From the NCBI GenBank assembly GCA_002110485.1, contig MOWL01000067.1:1240001-1304000 (forward strand): 64,000 nucleotides of DNA, in the 5' to 3' direction. The position numbers and the translations under genes were made by a program. Position 1 is the first letter of the stretch. Each line of letters starts with the position of its first letter. Under the pieces are notes generated by a model, which worked only from the letters and a program-made list of their open reading frames with translations, ran no database searches and had not been told where the DNA came from. Source of the DNA: Emergomyces orientalis. Lineage: Eukaryota; Ascomycota; Eurotiomycetes; Onygenales; Ajellomycetaceae. Of the stretch, positions 12,154-23,388 are shown piece after piece.

Positions 12154-13466
12154 TCGGTAGCCCTCGTCGGGTAATCCATTGCTATCAAACAACTTTCATC
12201 ACCCACCTCAATTATGTCGAGATGTAGCGTCTTGCAGGACAAGCCTATCGTCACCTCCTAGAACTCAAACCCAAATCACACTCCTTTTTACAGCTGCTGG
12301 TGAAAAATGCAGCTAATCCCAGCAACGATGCATTTTGCAGATCTTGGATTAGATTTTTGGCACTTATATTTACCCATCTTCTGCCTCATTTTGACTTCTT
12401 ACTTTCATGTTACTGTCAATATTGAGATGATCAGAGCCCTGCAAGGTTGTTCCTGAAGTCGTTTGAAACTTGTGAGCATTTCTCACTGCGATTCCCGTTT
12501 CCAAATGGTCAATTATCTATCATATCAGTTTTTCTCTCTATTTCAAGGGACGTCAGCATATCCATTCAACCCACCTCCGGTTTTATATTTTGGTTGATAT
12601 TTGGTCATCTTTTAGCTTTTTATCCTATTTTTTTCAATATATTATTTCATTGTCCTAAGTTTAGCTTTTCTACAAAGACAAGTCAGTCGGTCACATAACG
12701 GGCATTTTCATATTTAGCTCTTATTGTTCATGGTATATGGTTCCCCAACCATCATATCAGGAGCCAGGCAGAGAGGTAACGAAAGAGGCGCCCTATTCAT
12801 GGGGAAAAAAAATCCCCACCACGGAGTTTAGTTGTAGGAATAGAGGCCGAAACGTCGCCCCCAGCCTACTAGCGGAATTGGAATTTGCCCTCTTCTCTCA
12901 AAACACCCTTGGGATTTATACTCTTCTCAAACTTCTTCCCCATGAGATTCCGCTAAAAAAAATACAGGAATAGGCTAGTTTGAGAGACCTCTCTTTGAGC
13001 ATTTTTGGAATCAGTCCATTGGGGTAGGCTAGAATTCATTTAACTGACTCCTATGCCCACACTTTGACATGCGTTCCTGCGTGTCAAAGAAGTTCTAAAA
13101 CCATTCCAGGCCCTTCCCAGAGCTTTTGTTTTAGATACAATACTGGCCGATTCATAAAGTATGTAACGTTCGAAAGGAAAAGAGGACAAAGAAGTAATTA
13201 ATGTGTATGCGATGGTTTAGAAGATGATTGGCAGATACATATGCATAATTTAGGAAAGAAAAATTGGCACAAAACTCCGCTGTGCTTTTAACAATTTGAA
13301 AGCAATGACAGCAGTAGACGCGAGGAAGCAGTAACAAAGGAATAAGGAATAAGGAGCAAGGAACAAGGAACAAGGAACAAGGAATATACATGTACCCGCC
13401 CAAATTAAATCGCCAGATACCAAGGACAAACAAGAAGAAATAAAGTAGGGTAAAAAAACCTGTCTG
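12154..13466. other. Intergenic, convergent 3' flanks
   Basis: No supported gene. Open frames at 12447-12698 and 12737-12973 look random. A short AAGGAAC-type tandem repeat lies near the right end. Confidence 0.45.
13335..13385. repeat. Minisatellite, AAGGAAY/AAGGAAC type
   Basis: About seven imperfect 7-base units (AAGGAAT, AAGGAAC, AAGGAGC) in tandem just downstream of the RBM42-like gene. Simple slippage repeat. Confidence 0.75.
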
Positions 13467-14502
13467 TTACCCAAGAACCCTCAACCCCCCCTTCGTCTTC
13501 CCCTGCTTCTTCTGTATACCACCTTCAATAACCTTCGAACCACCACCAGCACCAGCGCCGCCTCCAGCGACAACGCCAGCACCTTTCCCACCACCGCCAC
13601 CACTTCCTCCACCCCCACGTTTCTTCCCACCCTTCCCCCCCGCCCCCCCAACCTTCGACGCGGCCACAGGTCTAATCTCCGTCATAGCCCTCCTCAACAA
13701 AACCGGATGCGATCCAATATACTTCCCCTGCATCTCCCTCGCCGCCCGAAAATAATCCTCCCCATCACTAAAACTCACAAACCCATAACCTTTACTCTTC
13801 TCCGTGCGCTTATCGCGAATCACCCGGGCTTTCTGTACGGATGGGTACTTCGAAAACGCCTTCAGGAGGGAATCGTCCGTCACTTCGCCGGCTAAGTTGC
13901 CCGCGAACAGGCGGAAGTGGGCCGGGTCCCATTCGAGAAGTGTGGGGTCGGTCCAGCTTTGGCCGCCGCCGGAGCGGATGACGGTCTTGGCCGGTTCGGT
14001 TGGGGCCGGGGTTGTCCCTGGACCTGTACCTGTACCCATGGCTGCGCCTGGCGGGACAGGTGTGGATGACGTCGTCTGAAGGCCGCTGGATGGTGGTGTC
14101 GATGTGGCAGAGTCGTGCATGCGCTGGACGTTCCCTAGCGGTCCTGTATTGGCGCCGGTGGCGGCGAATGCGCCGTCGCGACGGCCAGCGTTGCCGCCGG
14201 TGAATGCGCCTTTGCTGCCGCTGGTATTTAGTGAGGCTTGGGCAGCGTCGATGCTCTCCTTACCCATGTACGCGCTCTGCCATTGGGCTATTTGCGCTTC
14301 GGTGTCCGGGTCGAGGCTTGGATCCGCCGCTTGACGGGGGTAGCCTCTTCCGGCTCCGCTGTAAGCATTATTTGGTGCTTGGTTTGGGTATGGGAATGGA
14401 TTTTGGATGTGAGGGGTGCCTGGCTGGCCGTAAGCGCCTGCTGCCTGGTGCTGCTGTTGTTGCGGCTGATTTCGATGTTGGTGCTGGTATTGCTGCTGCT
14501 GC

Positions 14503-14544
<42 letters not shown>

Positions 14545-14894
14545 CCATAATACGCTACGTTGGGTTGCCCGTAGGGCGCCTGGGAGTATTGCGGGACATG
14601 GGGTTGGTGATGGCGCTGGTAGCCACCTGGAGACACTGAGACAGTAGGACTATGAGTGCGGAAAGGTTGGCTGGTGGTTACAGCACGGGGTTGAAAAGCT
14701 GTGAAGGAACTGTAACTCGAGCCGGGTCTAGTTGTAGCAGCAGCAGAAGTGGTATTGGGAACGCCCGGGGCACTTGTTGGCTGGAAAGACGTGGCAGGGG
14801 GTGGTCTTGCGGGGAGAGACGTGTACGGTTGTGACTGCGAAGACGGGGGACGAGACGGTTGTTGTTGCAGACCTGGAGGTGGCGGAAGGGACAT
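13467..14894 (-). CDS. RBM42-like RNA-binding protein (one RRM, long Gln tract)
   Basis: Single-exon gene of 475 residues. I start at the ATG at 14894 (MSLPPPPGLQQQ). An in-frame ATG at 15065 exists, but the residues between look like leader. The N-terminal two thirds are Pro/Ser/Gln-rich and disordered, with a run of about 17-19 Gln encoded by CAG/CAA units (14491-14543). The RRM follows: RLFAGNLAGEV is the RNP2-bearing strand and SKGYGFVSFSD is RNP1, ending with GKYIGSHPVLLRRAMTE. That pattern, with GNLAGEVTDDSLLKAF, is characteristic of the RBM42 group, which binds RNA 3' ends and is linked to splicing and stress granules in animals. A Gly/Lys-rich tail closes the protein. Its role in fungi is inferred from the family only. 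Confidence 0.88.
14491..14543 (-). repeat. Coding CAG/CAA repeat (poly-Gln)
   Basis: Seen as TGCTGC(TGT)n on the plus strand. It encodes the Gln run of the RBM42-like protein. The CAA units are nearly pure at the 5' (protein N-terminal) side and CAG units sit at the 3' side, so replication slippage in CAA is likely and copy number should vary between strains. Confidence 0.9.
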
Positions 14895-16641
14895 GATGAA
14901 CGGAGGCTCGTCGAAAAGGTTTTTTATATTTTCTTGCACAGGAGAGGTTTTGGCTAGAGGTGTGCAGTGACAATGGACACACGTACCTTGCGCTCGTCCA
15001 GGGAACGAACAAAGGAGCTCCGTATGTAAGTTAAGAAGTATAGCGCAGCGCAAGCGGTGCTTCAAATGTCACCCTGTGGAGTGATGGGATGAGAAGTAAA
15101 TGGTTTAATGATAGGCCGGGGTTGAGCTCGGCGGGCAGTGTTTATAGGTTCCACTTAATTTTGATGACGTATTTGTTAATGTATGTGGTCCTTCACACTA
15201 TCTGTTAGAAGACGGAGCCTTATTATTATAGGCGGAGGCTGCTTGGTTATCAAGTTGTTGTGATAACGGCCAAAAAGCTGCATTTGAATTGATGTCGGGA
15301 CAACTTTAGGCCTGGAATTTTCTCCATCGAATTGATATCACGTGGTAGTGATGAGTCAACTGTTGATAATAATAAATACTAGTGGTATTTTAAAATGTAA
15401 TTTTCTCGTACTGAAAACAAGAATAAATCCGCCAATCAGAATAATTTCCGTTTCTCTGCCGCGGAGGTGTCGGGAGTGACTAAGCAGCCCTTGGTATCAA
15501 TCATCCCCACGCCCAGAAAAAGCAGGTAACAGGACGCAATCAATAATAAGGAACCAACACAGCCACAGAGGATGGTATTGGATATAGGGATACCGGGATA
15601 TCGAGATAAGGTGGGGATAAGGGAGTTTCCATTATTGATGTTAATGAAGTGGTTTTATCGAAACGGCAGCATGGGTTGCAACACTCTGAACAAAGGATCC
15701 GTTGCACCCTTCATTTACTGCAACCCATGCCGTGAGATGGTTATTCCTACCAGGGTCCGATTATGGCATGGACTGGAAAATGATCCATCTGAAAATGAAA
15801 TGGTGAAGTAAGAGGGGCGCCCAGTATGTATACCCGGTGAACAGTGCTCCGGTAGTGAACTAGATCCTGAGTCTGGACAAAAAATAATAATTAATCAATT
15901 CCACAACAAAAATCTCTGCTTGATAAAAAGTAAATGGCCATGCAAGCCGCTTTGTCACACAATTGGATTTTACCTAGGACTTTCTGTCAGCGTGTCGCAA
16001 TTCATCCATTCGCTTTTGGGACTTGGATTATGGAGAAAGAAATCCCTGGAGTGTTAAGAGGAAAAATGCCCCTCATTGTCGACTTTTGTACCCCACCTCA
16101 CAAAACCTAATGCCCAGATACATGTACAGGTACATGTCCCTGTATGTCAGGATGCCTGGAGATCACAAAGCAGAGGGGGATATTAATAGTTAATATAGAG
16201 TAATAGTTTTAAGTGCATGTATTTAGTATTTATCACCTGTTAATTTTACAAACCACTGCAATACAGCTATTAATTGTAGCAGAAATATTTAAGGTGCATG
16301 TACCTGGGTAATTTTTTAACGTCGTCATATTTAGTTCATCTCTCGCAGCCTTTCCGCTTGACATCCCACCTCTTTCTTCCAGCTTCTCCTCCAATTCTTC
16401 GCTCTCCACGCCCTTTTAATTCTACAATTCCTGTCTCCATCGCCTCTCCCAACTCTTCTCATTACTTACAGATCTCTGCGGTCAGTATATCTCCAACTCA
16501 AAGCCACTTCCTCCCCATCCTGGCTTGATATCAATCTTGGGATACCTGGTGCAACTAACAAAAGATATCCACCTCTCCAGAATCATACAACCTGCCTCTC
16601 AATCCTCTTAACAAATCAGCCCTCTGCATTATTCCCTCATC
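14895..16641. other. Intergenic between divergent RBM42-like and GND1
   Basis: Divergent upstream region. Holds a foldback at 15669-15730 and, near 16110-16140, several ATACATGTAC-type palindromic words. The 300 bases before 16642 are CT-rich. No gene supported. Confidence 0.45.
15669..15730. repeat. Foldback: 12-base perfect inverted repeat
   Basis: GCATGGGTTGCA at 15669-15680 is perfectly inverted at 15719-15730 (TGCAACCCATGC), with 38 bases between. A CGG sits beyond each arm. No target-site duplication is evident. It could be a hairpin in a transcript leader, a protein-binding palindrome or a trace of a foldback element. Confidence 0.55.
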
Positions 16642-18658
16642 ATGGCAGATAAGGCAGTGTAAGTGCGCCCTCATTAACACCATATGTTGGACCTTCTCTT
16701 TCTGTATCCCCACACGATCTGCCAACGAGTTGGCTCCCACACGCAATGACTTTTGCTGCGGCTCTCACGCTGTTGTCCTAGTCAGCTGTCTCTTTACACT
16801 CTGATTGCTGACTTCAGCGCTCGTCTGGCCGGCTTCAATGTCGGCTCATCCACGTCTTCTGCTCCCAGTGGTGATTTTGGCCTCATTGGTCTGGCTGTCA
16901 TGGGCCAGAACCTCATCATGAACGCCGCAGATCATGGCTTTACCGTCGTAGCATTCAACCGCACTGTGTCTAAAGTCGATCGTTTCCTGGAAAATGAAGC
17001 CAAAGGTACGCATATCAAATTAAGATACACCTTCTTTCTCTGCTTTTTCTTTTACGGACTTATCAGCCTCCTACCTCAAACTTTAAAAAAAAATTGCTAA
17101 CTCTGCGTGTCCAGGCAAATCAATCGTCGGCGCCCACTCCATCGAGGAATTCTGCGCAAAACTCAAAAGACCGCGCAGAATCATGCTTCTAGTCATGGCC
17201 GGAAAGCCCGTCGACGATTTCATCGAAGCCCTCCTTCCCCACCTTGAAGACGGTGACATCATCATCGACGGCGGAAACTCCCACTTCCCGGACTCCAACC
17301 GCCGCACGAAATACCTTGCCAGCAAGAACATCCGCTTTGTGGGATCTGGTGTCTCTGGTGGTGAGGAAGGTGCCCGATATGGACCCAGTTTGATGCCTGG
17401 TGGAAACGAGGAAGCGTGGCCGTACATCAAAGACGTTTTTCAGAGCATTGCTGCCAAGAGTGATGGCGAGCCCTGCTGTGACTGGGTTGGTGACGAGGGT
17501 GCTGGTCATTATGTGAAGATGGTTCATAATGGTATCGAATATGGCGATATGCAGCTGATCACAGAGGTAAGTAAACAACCTGAAACGATGACCACGATTT
17601 CTTCAACACCCCCATTTCTCACACCATTCGGAGGACTATGACTAAAACGGCTGGCTGAGAATGTTATGATTTTAGGCATATGATATCATGAAGCGCGGCC
17701 TGGGCATGACCGGAAAGGAAATGGGCGACGTCTTCGACAAATGGAACAAGGGCGTCTTGGACTCTTTCCTCATTGAGATCACCCGCGACGTCCTGCGCTA
17801 CAATGACGACGACGGTGTTCCACTGGTCGAAAAAATCCTCGACTCTGCTGGGCAGAAAGGTACTGGCAAGTGGACAGCCATCAACGCCCTTGATCTCGGC
17901 ATGCCTGTCACATTAATCGGTGAAGCCGTTTTCGCCCGCTGCCTTAGCTCATTGAAATCGGAGCGTATACGGGCCAGCAAGATTCTCGAGGGACCCACCC
18001 CGAACTTCACCGGTAACAGAGAGGAGTTCATCGATAACCTGGAGCAAGCTCTCTACGCATCCAAGATCATTTCCTACGCTCAGGGATTCATGCTGATCCA
18101 AAACGTGAGTTTTTCATGCTTTCTTCGTCTTTTTTTTTTCCTTTTTAGACTGTAGATATACGCCGTCTCCATCAAAATATATCGACTAACCCAAAAATAA
18201 CATTTGAAAAAAACCAGGCCGCAAAAGAATACGGCTGGAAACTTAACAAGCCCTCCATCGCCCTAATGTGGCGTGGTGGCTGCATCATCCGCTCCGTCTT
18301 CCTCAAAGACATCACCAACGCCTACCGCAACAACCCAGACCTCGAGAACCTGCTTTTCGACGACTTCTTCAACAAGGCCATCCACAAGGCCCAAACCGGC
18401 TGGCGAGATGTTGTCAGCAAGGGTGCGCTATGGGGAATCCCCACGCCAGCCTTCAGCACCGCTCTGAGCTTCTACGATGGCTACCGCACGCGGGATCTGC
18501 CCGCCAATCTGCTCCAGGCTCAGCGGGATTACTTTGGCGCGCATACATTCCTCATCAAGCCCGAGTGTGCTAACGAGAAGTATCCTGAGGGCCAATATCA
18601 TCATGTCAATTGGACTGGGCGTGGTGGTAATGTCTCTGCGTCTACATACCAAGCATAG
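16642..18658 (+). CDS. GND1: 6-phosphogluconate dehydrogenase, decarboxylating
   Basis: Oxidises 6-phosphogluconate to ribulose-5-phosphate and CO2 with NADP, the third step of the oxidative pentose phosphate pathway (cytosolic). Five exons: 16642-16658, 16818-17005, 17115-17566, 17676-18104, 18218-18658. The product is 508 residues, within the family range. The first exon encodes only five and two-thirds codons. Visible motifs: NADP-binding [20 protein letters not shown], the cofactor-domain segment [29 protein letters not shown], the catalytic-lysine segment [27 protein letters not shown], and the C-terminal RDYFGAHTF and HVNWTGRGG. All key motifs are intact. The N terminus is about 20 residues longer than usual, with a Ser-rich stretch ([11 protein letters not shown]). 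The 159-base first intron so close to the start could carry regulation, which is speculation. Confidence 0.96.
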
Positions 18659-20013
18659 AATGGGTATCCAGTGAAATAAACCCCCGGGAGGAGCCGAAGG
18701 AGAAAGGGAGAGTTTAAAGGTCCCGTATCTATCAAAGTATAACAGCAAAGGACACCTTGGAGACATTATTCGTCCGTCGCCATTGTCAACCATCATCATT
18801 ATCAATATTCACAAGAAAAGACAAGGAAAACGAAGATACCACTGAAATCAGACTATGGGCACCTAGATTCGAAGGGGGGATGTAGGAAACAGAGGAAAAG
18901 AGATAGTCAAAAACCAAAAAAAAAAAAAAAAAATGAACGCGGAGGGAAAATGGGAAGAAAGCCAGTCACGGTAAAGTAGAAGGGGCAAGGAACCGTCGTT
19001 ACGAGCATTTGGGGATCATCTTTCAAACTGCCTAACCTACCTATATATAAATCCAAACTGAAACACTCTTCATTCAGTTATTAGACAGACTGTGTTTGTT
19101 CCATGTTGGTATTTTCACCACTGAATAATTCTCAGACATTTCGTGAGTAACCCGCATAAATAAAAACCAATTGTCAGGTAACCAAAAAGTAATCCCTTCC
19201 CAATATCTCATCATATACACATCAGATAGAGCTGGCTGGCTGGCTGGCTGCTGACTAACCAGCCAAGCCCTGAGTCCAACCTCAACTTCAAACGAGTTTC
19301 AGAGTGGACAGCCTCAGCAAAAACATCTCCAAACATTTCCAAACATCCAATTAATTGCTTCTCGTGGAGCATTCGTGTCCTTTCCTCAGTCCTCCTCCCT
19401 CCAGTCGTGTTCGGGAAGCGCTCTCAGTTCGCCTTGTTTTTGTGCGTATCCTGAGCGGTGGAGGAGGAGCTCAGGTTTGCTTGATTGCTCTCGTGATTCA
19501 TCCCATTGATTTAGCTATTATATCTGCTCTTGTATTAATTTCTGCCCCCTTTTCATTTCTTCTTCTTCTTCTTATTTCCCTTCTGTCGCTCCTTTCCCGT
19601 TCCCCTTTGGTTTTATTTTTTACACAGCTTGGGTTGCTATTTCCTTGCCGCCGCGGTCCTGCGTTTTGTTGCTTCATTTATTTGCTGTCTCTGCTTACTC
19701 TCAACGACCACCCGCACCAAAATTTCACGAGCCACCAACGACACCATATTACATACATTCAAAATACACTCTACAATTCCCGTTGTTCCATTGAATAGCT
19801 ACATCGGCGCACCCCCCTCGAGGTCCAGGGAGCGTATGCAAGTAGCTTCACAGCGAAAAAAGAAACAACAGTTAACACCAAGTGTCTCCATGGTCGTCGT
19901 TGTGAGGCAGTAATATTTTAGCTGACACATCGTTTCCGCGTTGCGCTTGGTGTTACACGTCGTACCCCAACCTTGGGCTCGAGGGTTGTGTTTTGAGGAC
20001 GTAGGTTTTGACC
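18659..20013. other. Intergenic, leader of LSM12
   Basis: No supported gene. Contains a pure A run near 18918-18933, a GGCTGGCTGGCTGGCTG repeat near 19232-19249, and CTT-rich tracts near 19558-19575. The open frame at 19355-19798 is hydrophobic low-complexity and not convincing. Confidence 0.45.
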
Positions 20014-21274
20014 ATGGCAGCGGAGAACAAGCGGCAGAGCACTGGGGGGAAGGGTCCTGTCGGTGCAGTTACGTCGAACCTTGGGCCGTCGGGTACTGTC
20101 GCGATGGAGATGGCTTTGTGTGGAGCAATTGGTGCCCAGTAAGTTTTATATATATTGGTCGTCCTATCAAAACCTGTCTGGATGTCGTTGGTGAAGAGGT
20201 GGACGGCTATTAGTCTGCTGGTTGACGCCAGCAAGCTTGAATTTTCCATCTCTCTTCTTTTTTGCATACACGCTCATTGCGTTGACATGAATTTTGGTTC
20301 GTCAATAGTATCCGTGTCACTACTGCATCTCCCACCTCCACAACGCACGAGGGGACTCTTTTCACCGCATGCCCCATCACCAATCTGATCGCAATCAATA
20401 CATCCCCAGCGCCACCCACCCCAATGACCTCCGGCACTCCCGCCCTCTCCCACCCCAGCGACTATCACATAATCCCCATATCCCGCATCCACAGCTTCCA
20501 ACTGCTATCCCTACCCCCGCACTCCGCATCATCAAGCCCCGCCGAACAAAACCCGTCCTTTATCAACGCGTACCCTTCAATCTACCCGCTCGACATCCGC
20601 GCATTGAAGAGTCGCGAAGCCGCTGCCATTTCCAAACTCCACGAGCGCGAACAGCGGCGCGGTAAGGGCGTTAGTAAAGAAGCGCAAGACCTGTTTGATG
20701 CGTTCAGCAGGACGATGCCTGCGCGCTGGGATGGCACGAGCATTGTCGTGGCCGATACTGTGATCATTTCTAAGCCGTATCTGATTGAAAACTGCCGGTC
20801 TCTGACTGCTGATGACGGCGGGGTGAGCGCGGCATTGACGAGGGTTAGGAAAGTTGTAAGTTGCAGACACGGTTTTTATTTTTTATGTTTCTTTCCTTTT
20901 CGTTTCACCTGATCCTAAAGTAATACTGCTAGCTCGACCCAGTTAAACTAATATCTTTTGTGTTTTAGCTTGAAATGGAACGCAAGAAGATCGAACTCCG
21001 GAGCGCTAGTGCCGCAATCGCCAATTCCAGCCATTTCTCCTCCCATCAGTCTCGCAATAGTAATAATGCCAACAACAACCATCATGCAAATGCAAACGCG
21101 AACGCGAATAACGCCTCCACATCCACATCCAGGGATCGTGATCGAAATGCAAAAGCAGCCGCCGTAGCGCTTCCCATCACCAACAACAACGGTAATAATA
21201 ACGGAGCCCGTTCATCGACACCCGGAACGAATGCTGCTGCTGCCGCCGCCGCCAACCAGAGGAAGGGTGGTTAA
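20014..21274 (+). CDS. LSM12: LSM12 homologue (LSM plus AD domain)
   Basis: Three exons: 20014-20138, 20309-20855, 20969-21274; 325 residues. The N-terminal Sm-like (LSM) domain covers roughly residues 25-125 (CGAIGAHIRVTT, then GTLFTACPITNLIAIN and YHIIPISRIHSFQ). The anticodon-binding-like AD domain follows, about 150-230 (PLDIRALKSREAAAI, GVSKEAQDLFDAFSRTMPA, SIVVADTVIISKPY). It ends with an alpha helix KVLEMERKKIELR and a long Asn/Ala/Ser-rich disordered tail absent from short homologues. LSM12 associates with Pbp1/ataxin-2 on ribosomes and in stress granules in yeast; that role is from the family. The loop between the two domains is Pro/Ser-rich. Intron 2 lies just before the last AD helix. 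Identity is firm. Confidence 0.93.
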
Positions 21275-23388
21275 GCCGAACATTTTATGTATCTTAAGAA
21301 CATTGGAAGGAAAGAAAAATGGAAAGGAAATGAAAGGAATGGAGAAGACAGAAGAGAATGGGGCTTTTTTTTTCTTATTATTATACTTTATAATTAAAAT
21401 AAAAAAAAGGCCCGTATCTATTCTATTCTCTTCATAGTCTTTATTATTATACAGTTATATTTTATATTTTATATATTATTTTTCCTCCTTTTTCTTTTTT
21501 GTATGATGCCTTGTTTGTTGGCGAGATGGGGACGAGATAGGTGCGGGGGGCATGGGACATGAGCATGAGCATGAACATGGGAGCATGACGGCGTTGGCGT
21601 GGTATTGGAGTAAAAACAGAACATGGATGGTTTTGGGCTTTTCTTTTTTTTTAAGGCGGATTTGTTGTTGGCTGAGCAGATTTTCGAGAGAAAATGATGG
21701 TCTTGCTGTTTTTAATGGCTGGGGGAGGGAAGGAACAAGGTGATAAGCGTGTGCCTGTGATCGTGGCCTTTGTCCCCCTGGGTGCCAGGGGGTATAAAAT
21801 CTCCCTAGCGAAGAGTGGATTGAACATGTGAAATGGAACGGAAATGGAATCGAATGGGGGTTTTGGGATATATATATGTAGGTCCAATCAACCCAATATA
21901 AACGGGCACAACACATGGCTTAGCAAAATTTGCCCTTTGAAACGCAGGGCTATGGAAATGGAAAGGGGGGCATGGAAAGCAACCGGAACCGCTCTTTTGC
22001 ACTGGAGGAGGGTTGGAGTAGGCTTTTGCGAGAGCGTTCCGGGATCAATGAAGGGCGGATGATTGAGGGGAAGACTACTTTTGACTTGGTTGGCCGATGG
22101 GGATTTTTTAAGGGGATGCTTCAGGGGGTTTATGTTATTCAATCTGGGCAGGGGTTTTTTTAAATATCAAGCATAATTTTTTTCATGTTTCTTATTATCA
22201 TTTTATTTTTTTAAAATTTTTTTTAACACCTACTCTGTACTTCTCACTTATTGTATATGGTAGTTGGTTTGGACTGGAACTGTTTAAGCAGTCTATTATA
22301 ACTCCTGTCAAATTGAAGCAAGGTAAGTTTAGGCATTGGTCATGTGGAAATTTTTATGTAAATGTCACAAACTGTTTGTCCTGAACTTGGATTTAGCATG
22401 AGATCAATGAGGATATTAATTTGATTATGATATGATTTATGAATCAGGTGGGGCTATTTACATAGGTAGATATATATATATATATATATGTATATACATT
22501 AAAGATAAGTTTCCGCTTCCAAATGGGGGGGTTGTCGGTGGTTGTTCATGGGCTGACAGTAGGTTCGTAGAGATACATTAAATACGTTAAATACGGCGAT
22601 AAGATGGATATATATATATATATATGAGACGAAGGGGAAATAATGAGAGGGAAAATGAAGCCGGATAAACAGGGGAGAGGGAGAGAAAAGGTGAGAGAGA
22701 TGCGAAATGGGTTACCCTGGAAAATATAATGGAAAATAGGGCGGAGCAACCCACAAAGGAAAGAAGAAATAGGAGGGGAAAAGTAAGGAAAACCAAGGAA
22801 GTGGAAACTCAAGGAGATGGTGTATACAGATATGGGTGTATATATGTGTGTATTCAGTAAGGGATTGTATAGACAGTACAAGAGAAAAATGCTCCAGACA
22901 CAAGCGGTATGAAAAAGGGGGCAAGGGAGATAGATAAAAAGAAAGGAAAAAAGAAAAAGTATATAAACTCAATTGGTGTGTAGACAAGACAGACAACAAA
23001 ACACTTTGCTCGTAACCAACCCCCTCTGTCTATCCCGTTTATTTCTTTCTCTCTTAAAAAAAACAAAGAAGAAGGTGGGGGCGGGGGCGGTTAGGATTGG
23101 TGATGAAGGAGGGTAAAGAACATCCTAACCCAAATCCTGAATCCCAATTCTCTAATAAACCAAGTGCTGACAATTATGGAAAACAGAACTCAACAATCAC
23201 GATCGATCTCACACCTATATACGTATCGTCCACCCCACGCAACTTAAAACAAACCGAACAAAACCAGAAATCAAATCTGGGGTCAGCATTCCAAACCCGG
23301 GAGGAAGACAATAGTTACAAACCGAGGACCGGACAAAACCCTATCCAAAAAAAAAAGGGAAGAAAAGAAAAAGGAAAAAGGAAAAAGT
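21275..23388. other. Intergenic, convergent 3' flanks, AT-rich
   Basis: No supported gene. Holds (TA)n tracts near 22468-22489 and 22612-22624. The long minus-strand frames at 21476-23066 are low-complexity Phe/Ser/Pro-rich products of pyrimidine-biased DNA. Confidence 0.5.
22468..22489. repeat. (TA)n microsatellite
   Basis: About ten TA units followed by GTATATAC. Simple repeat in intergenic DNA. Confidence 0.85.

Noticed and set aside
12737..12973. 78-codon plus-strand frame between two convergent genes
   Set aside because: No recognisable motif, start context or splice extension.
14204..14647. Plus-strand frames with long Val or Leu runs
   Set aside because: They are the antisense of the Gln-coding repeat in the RBM42-like gene.
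22546..23066. Overlapping minus frames rich in Phe, Ser, Pro
   Set aside because: Products of pyrimidine-biased DNA; no splice partners or family motifs.
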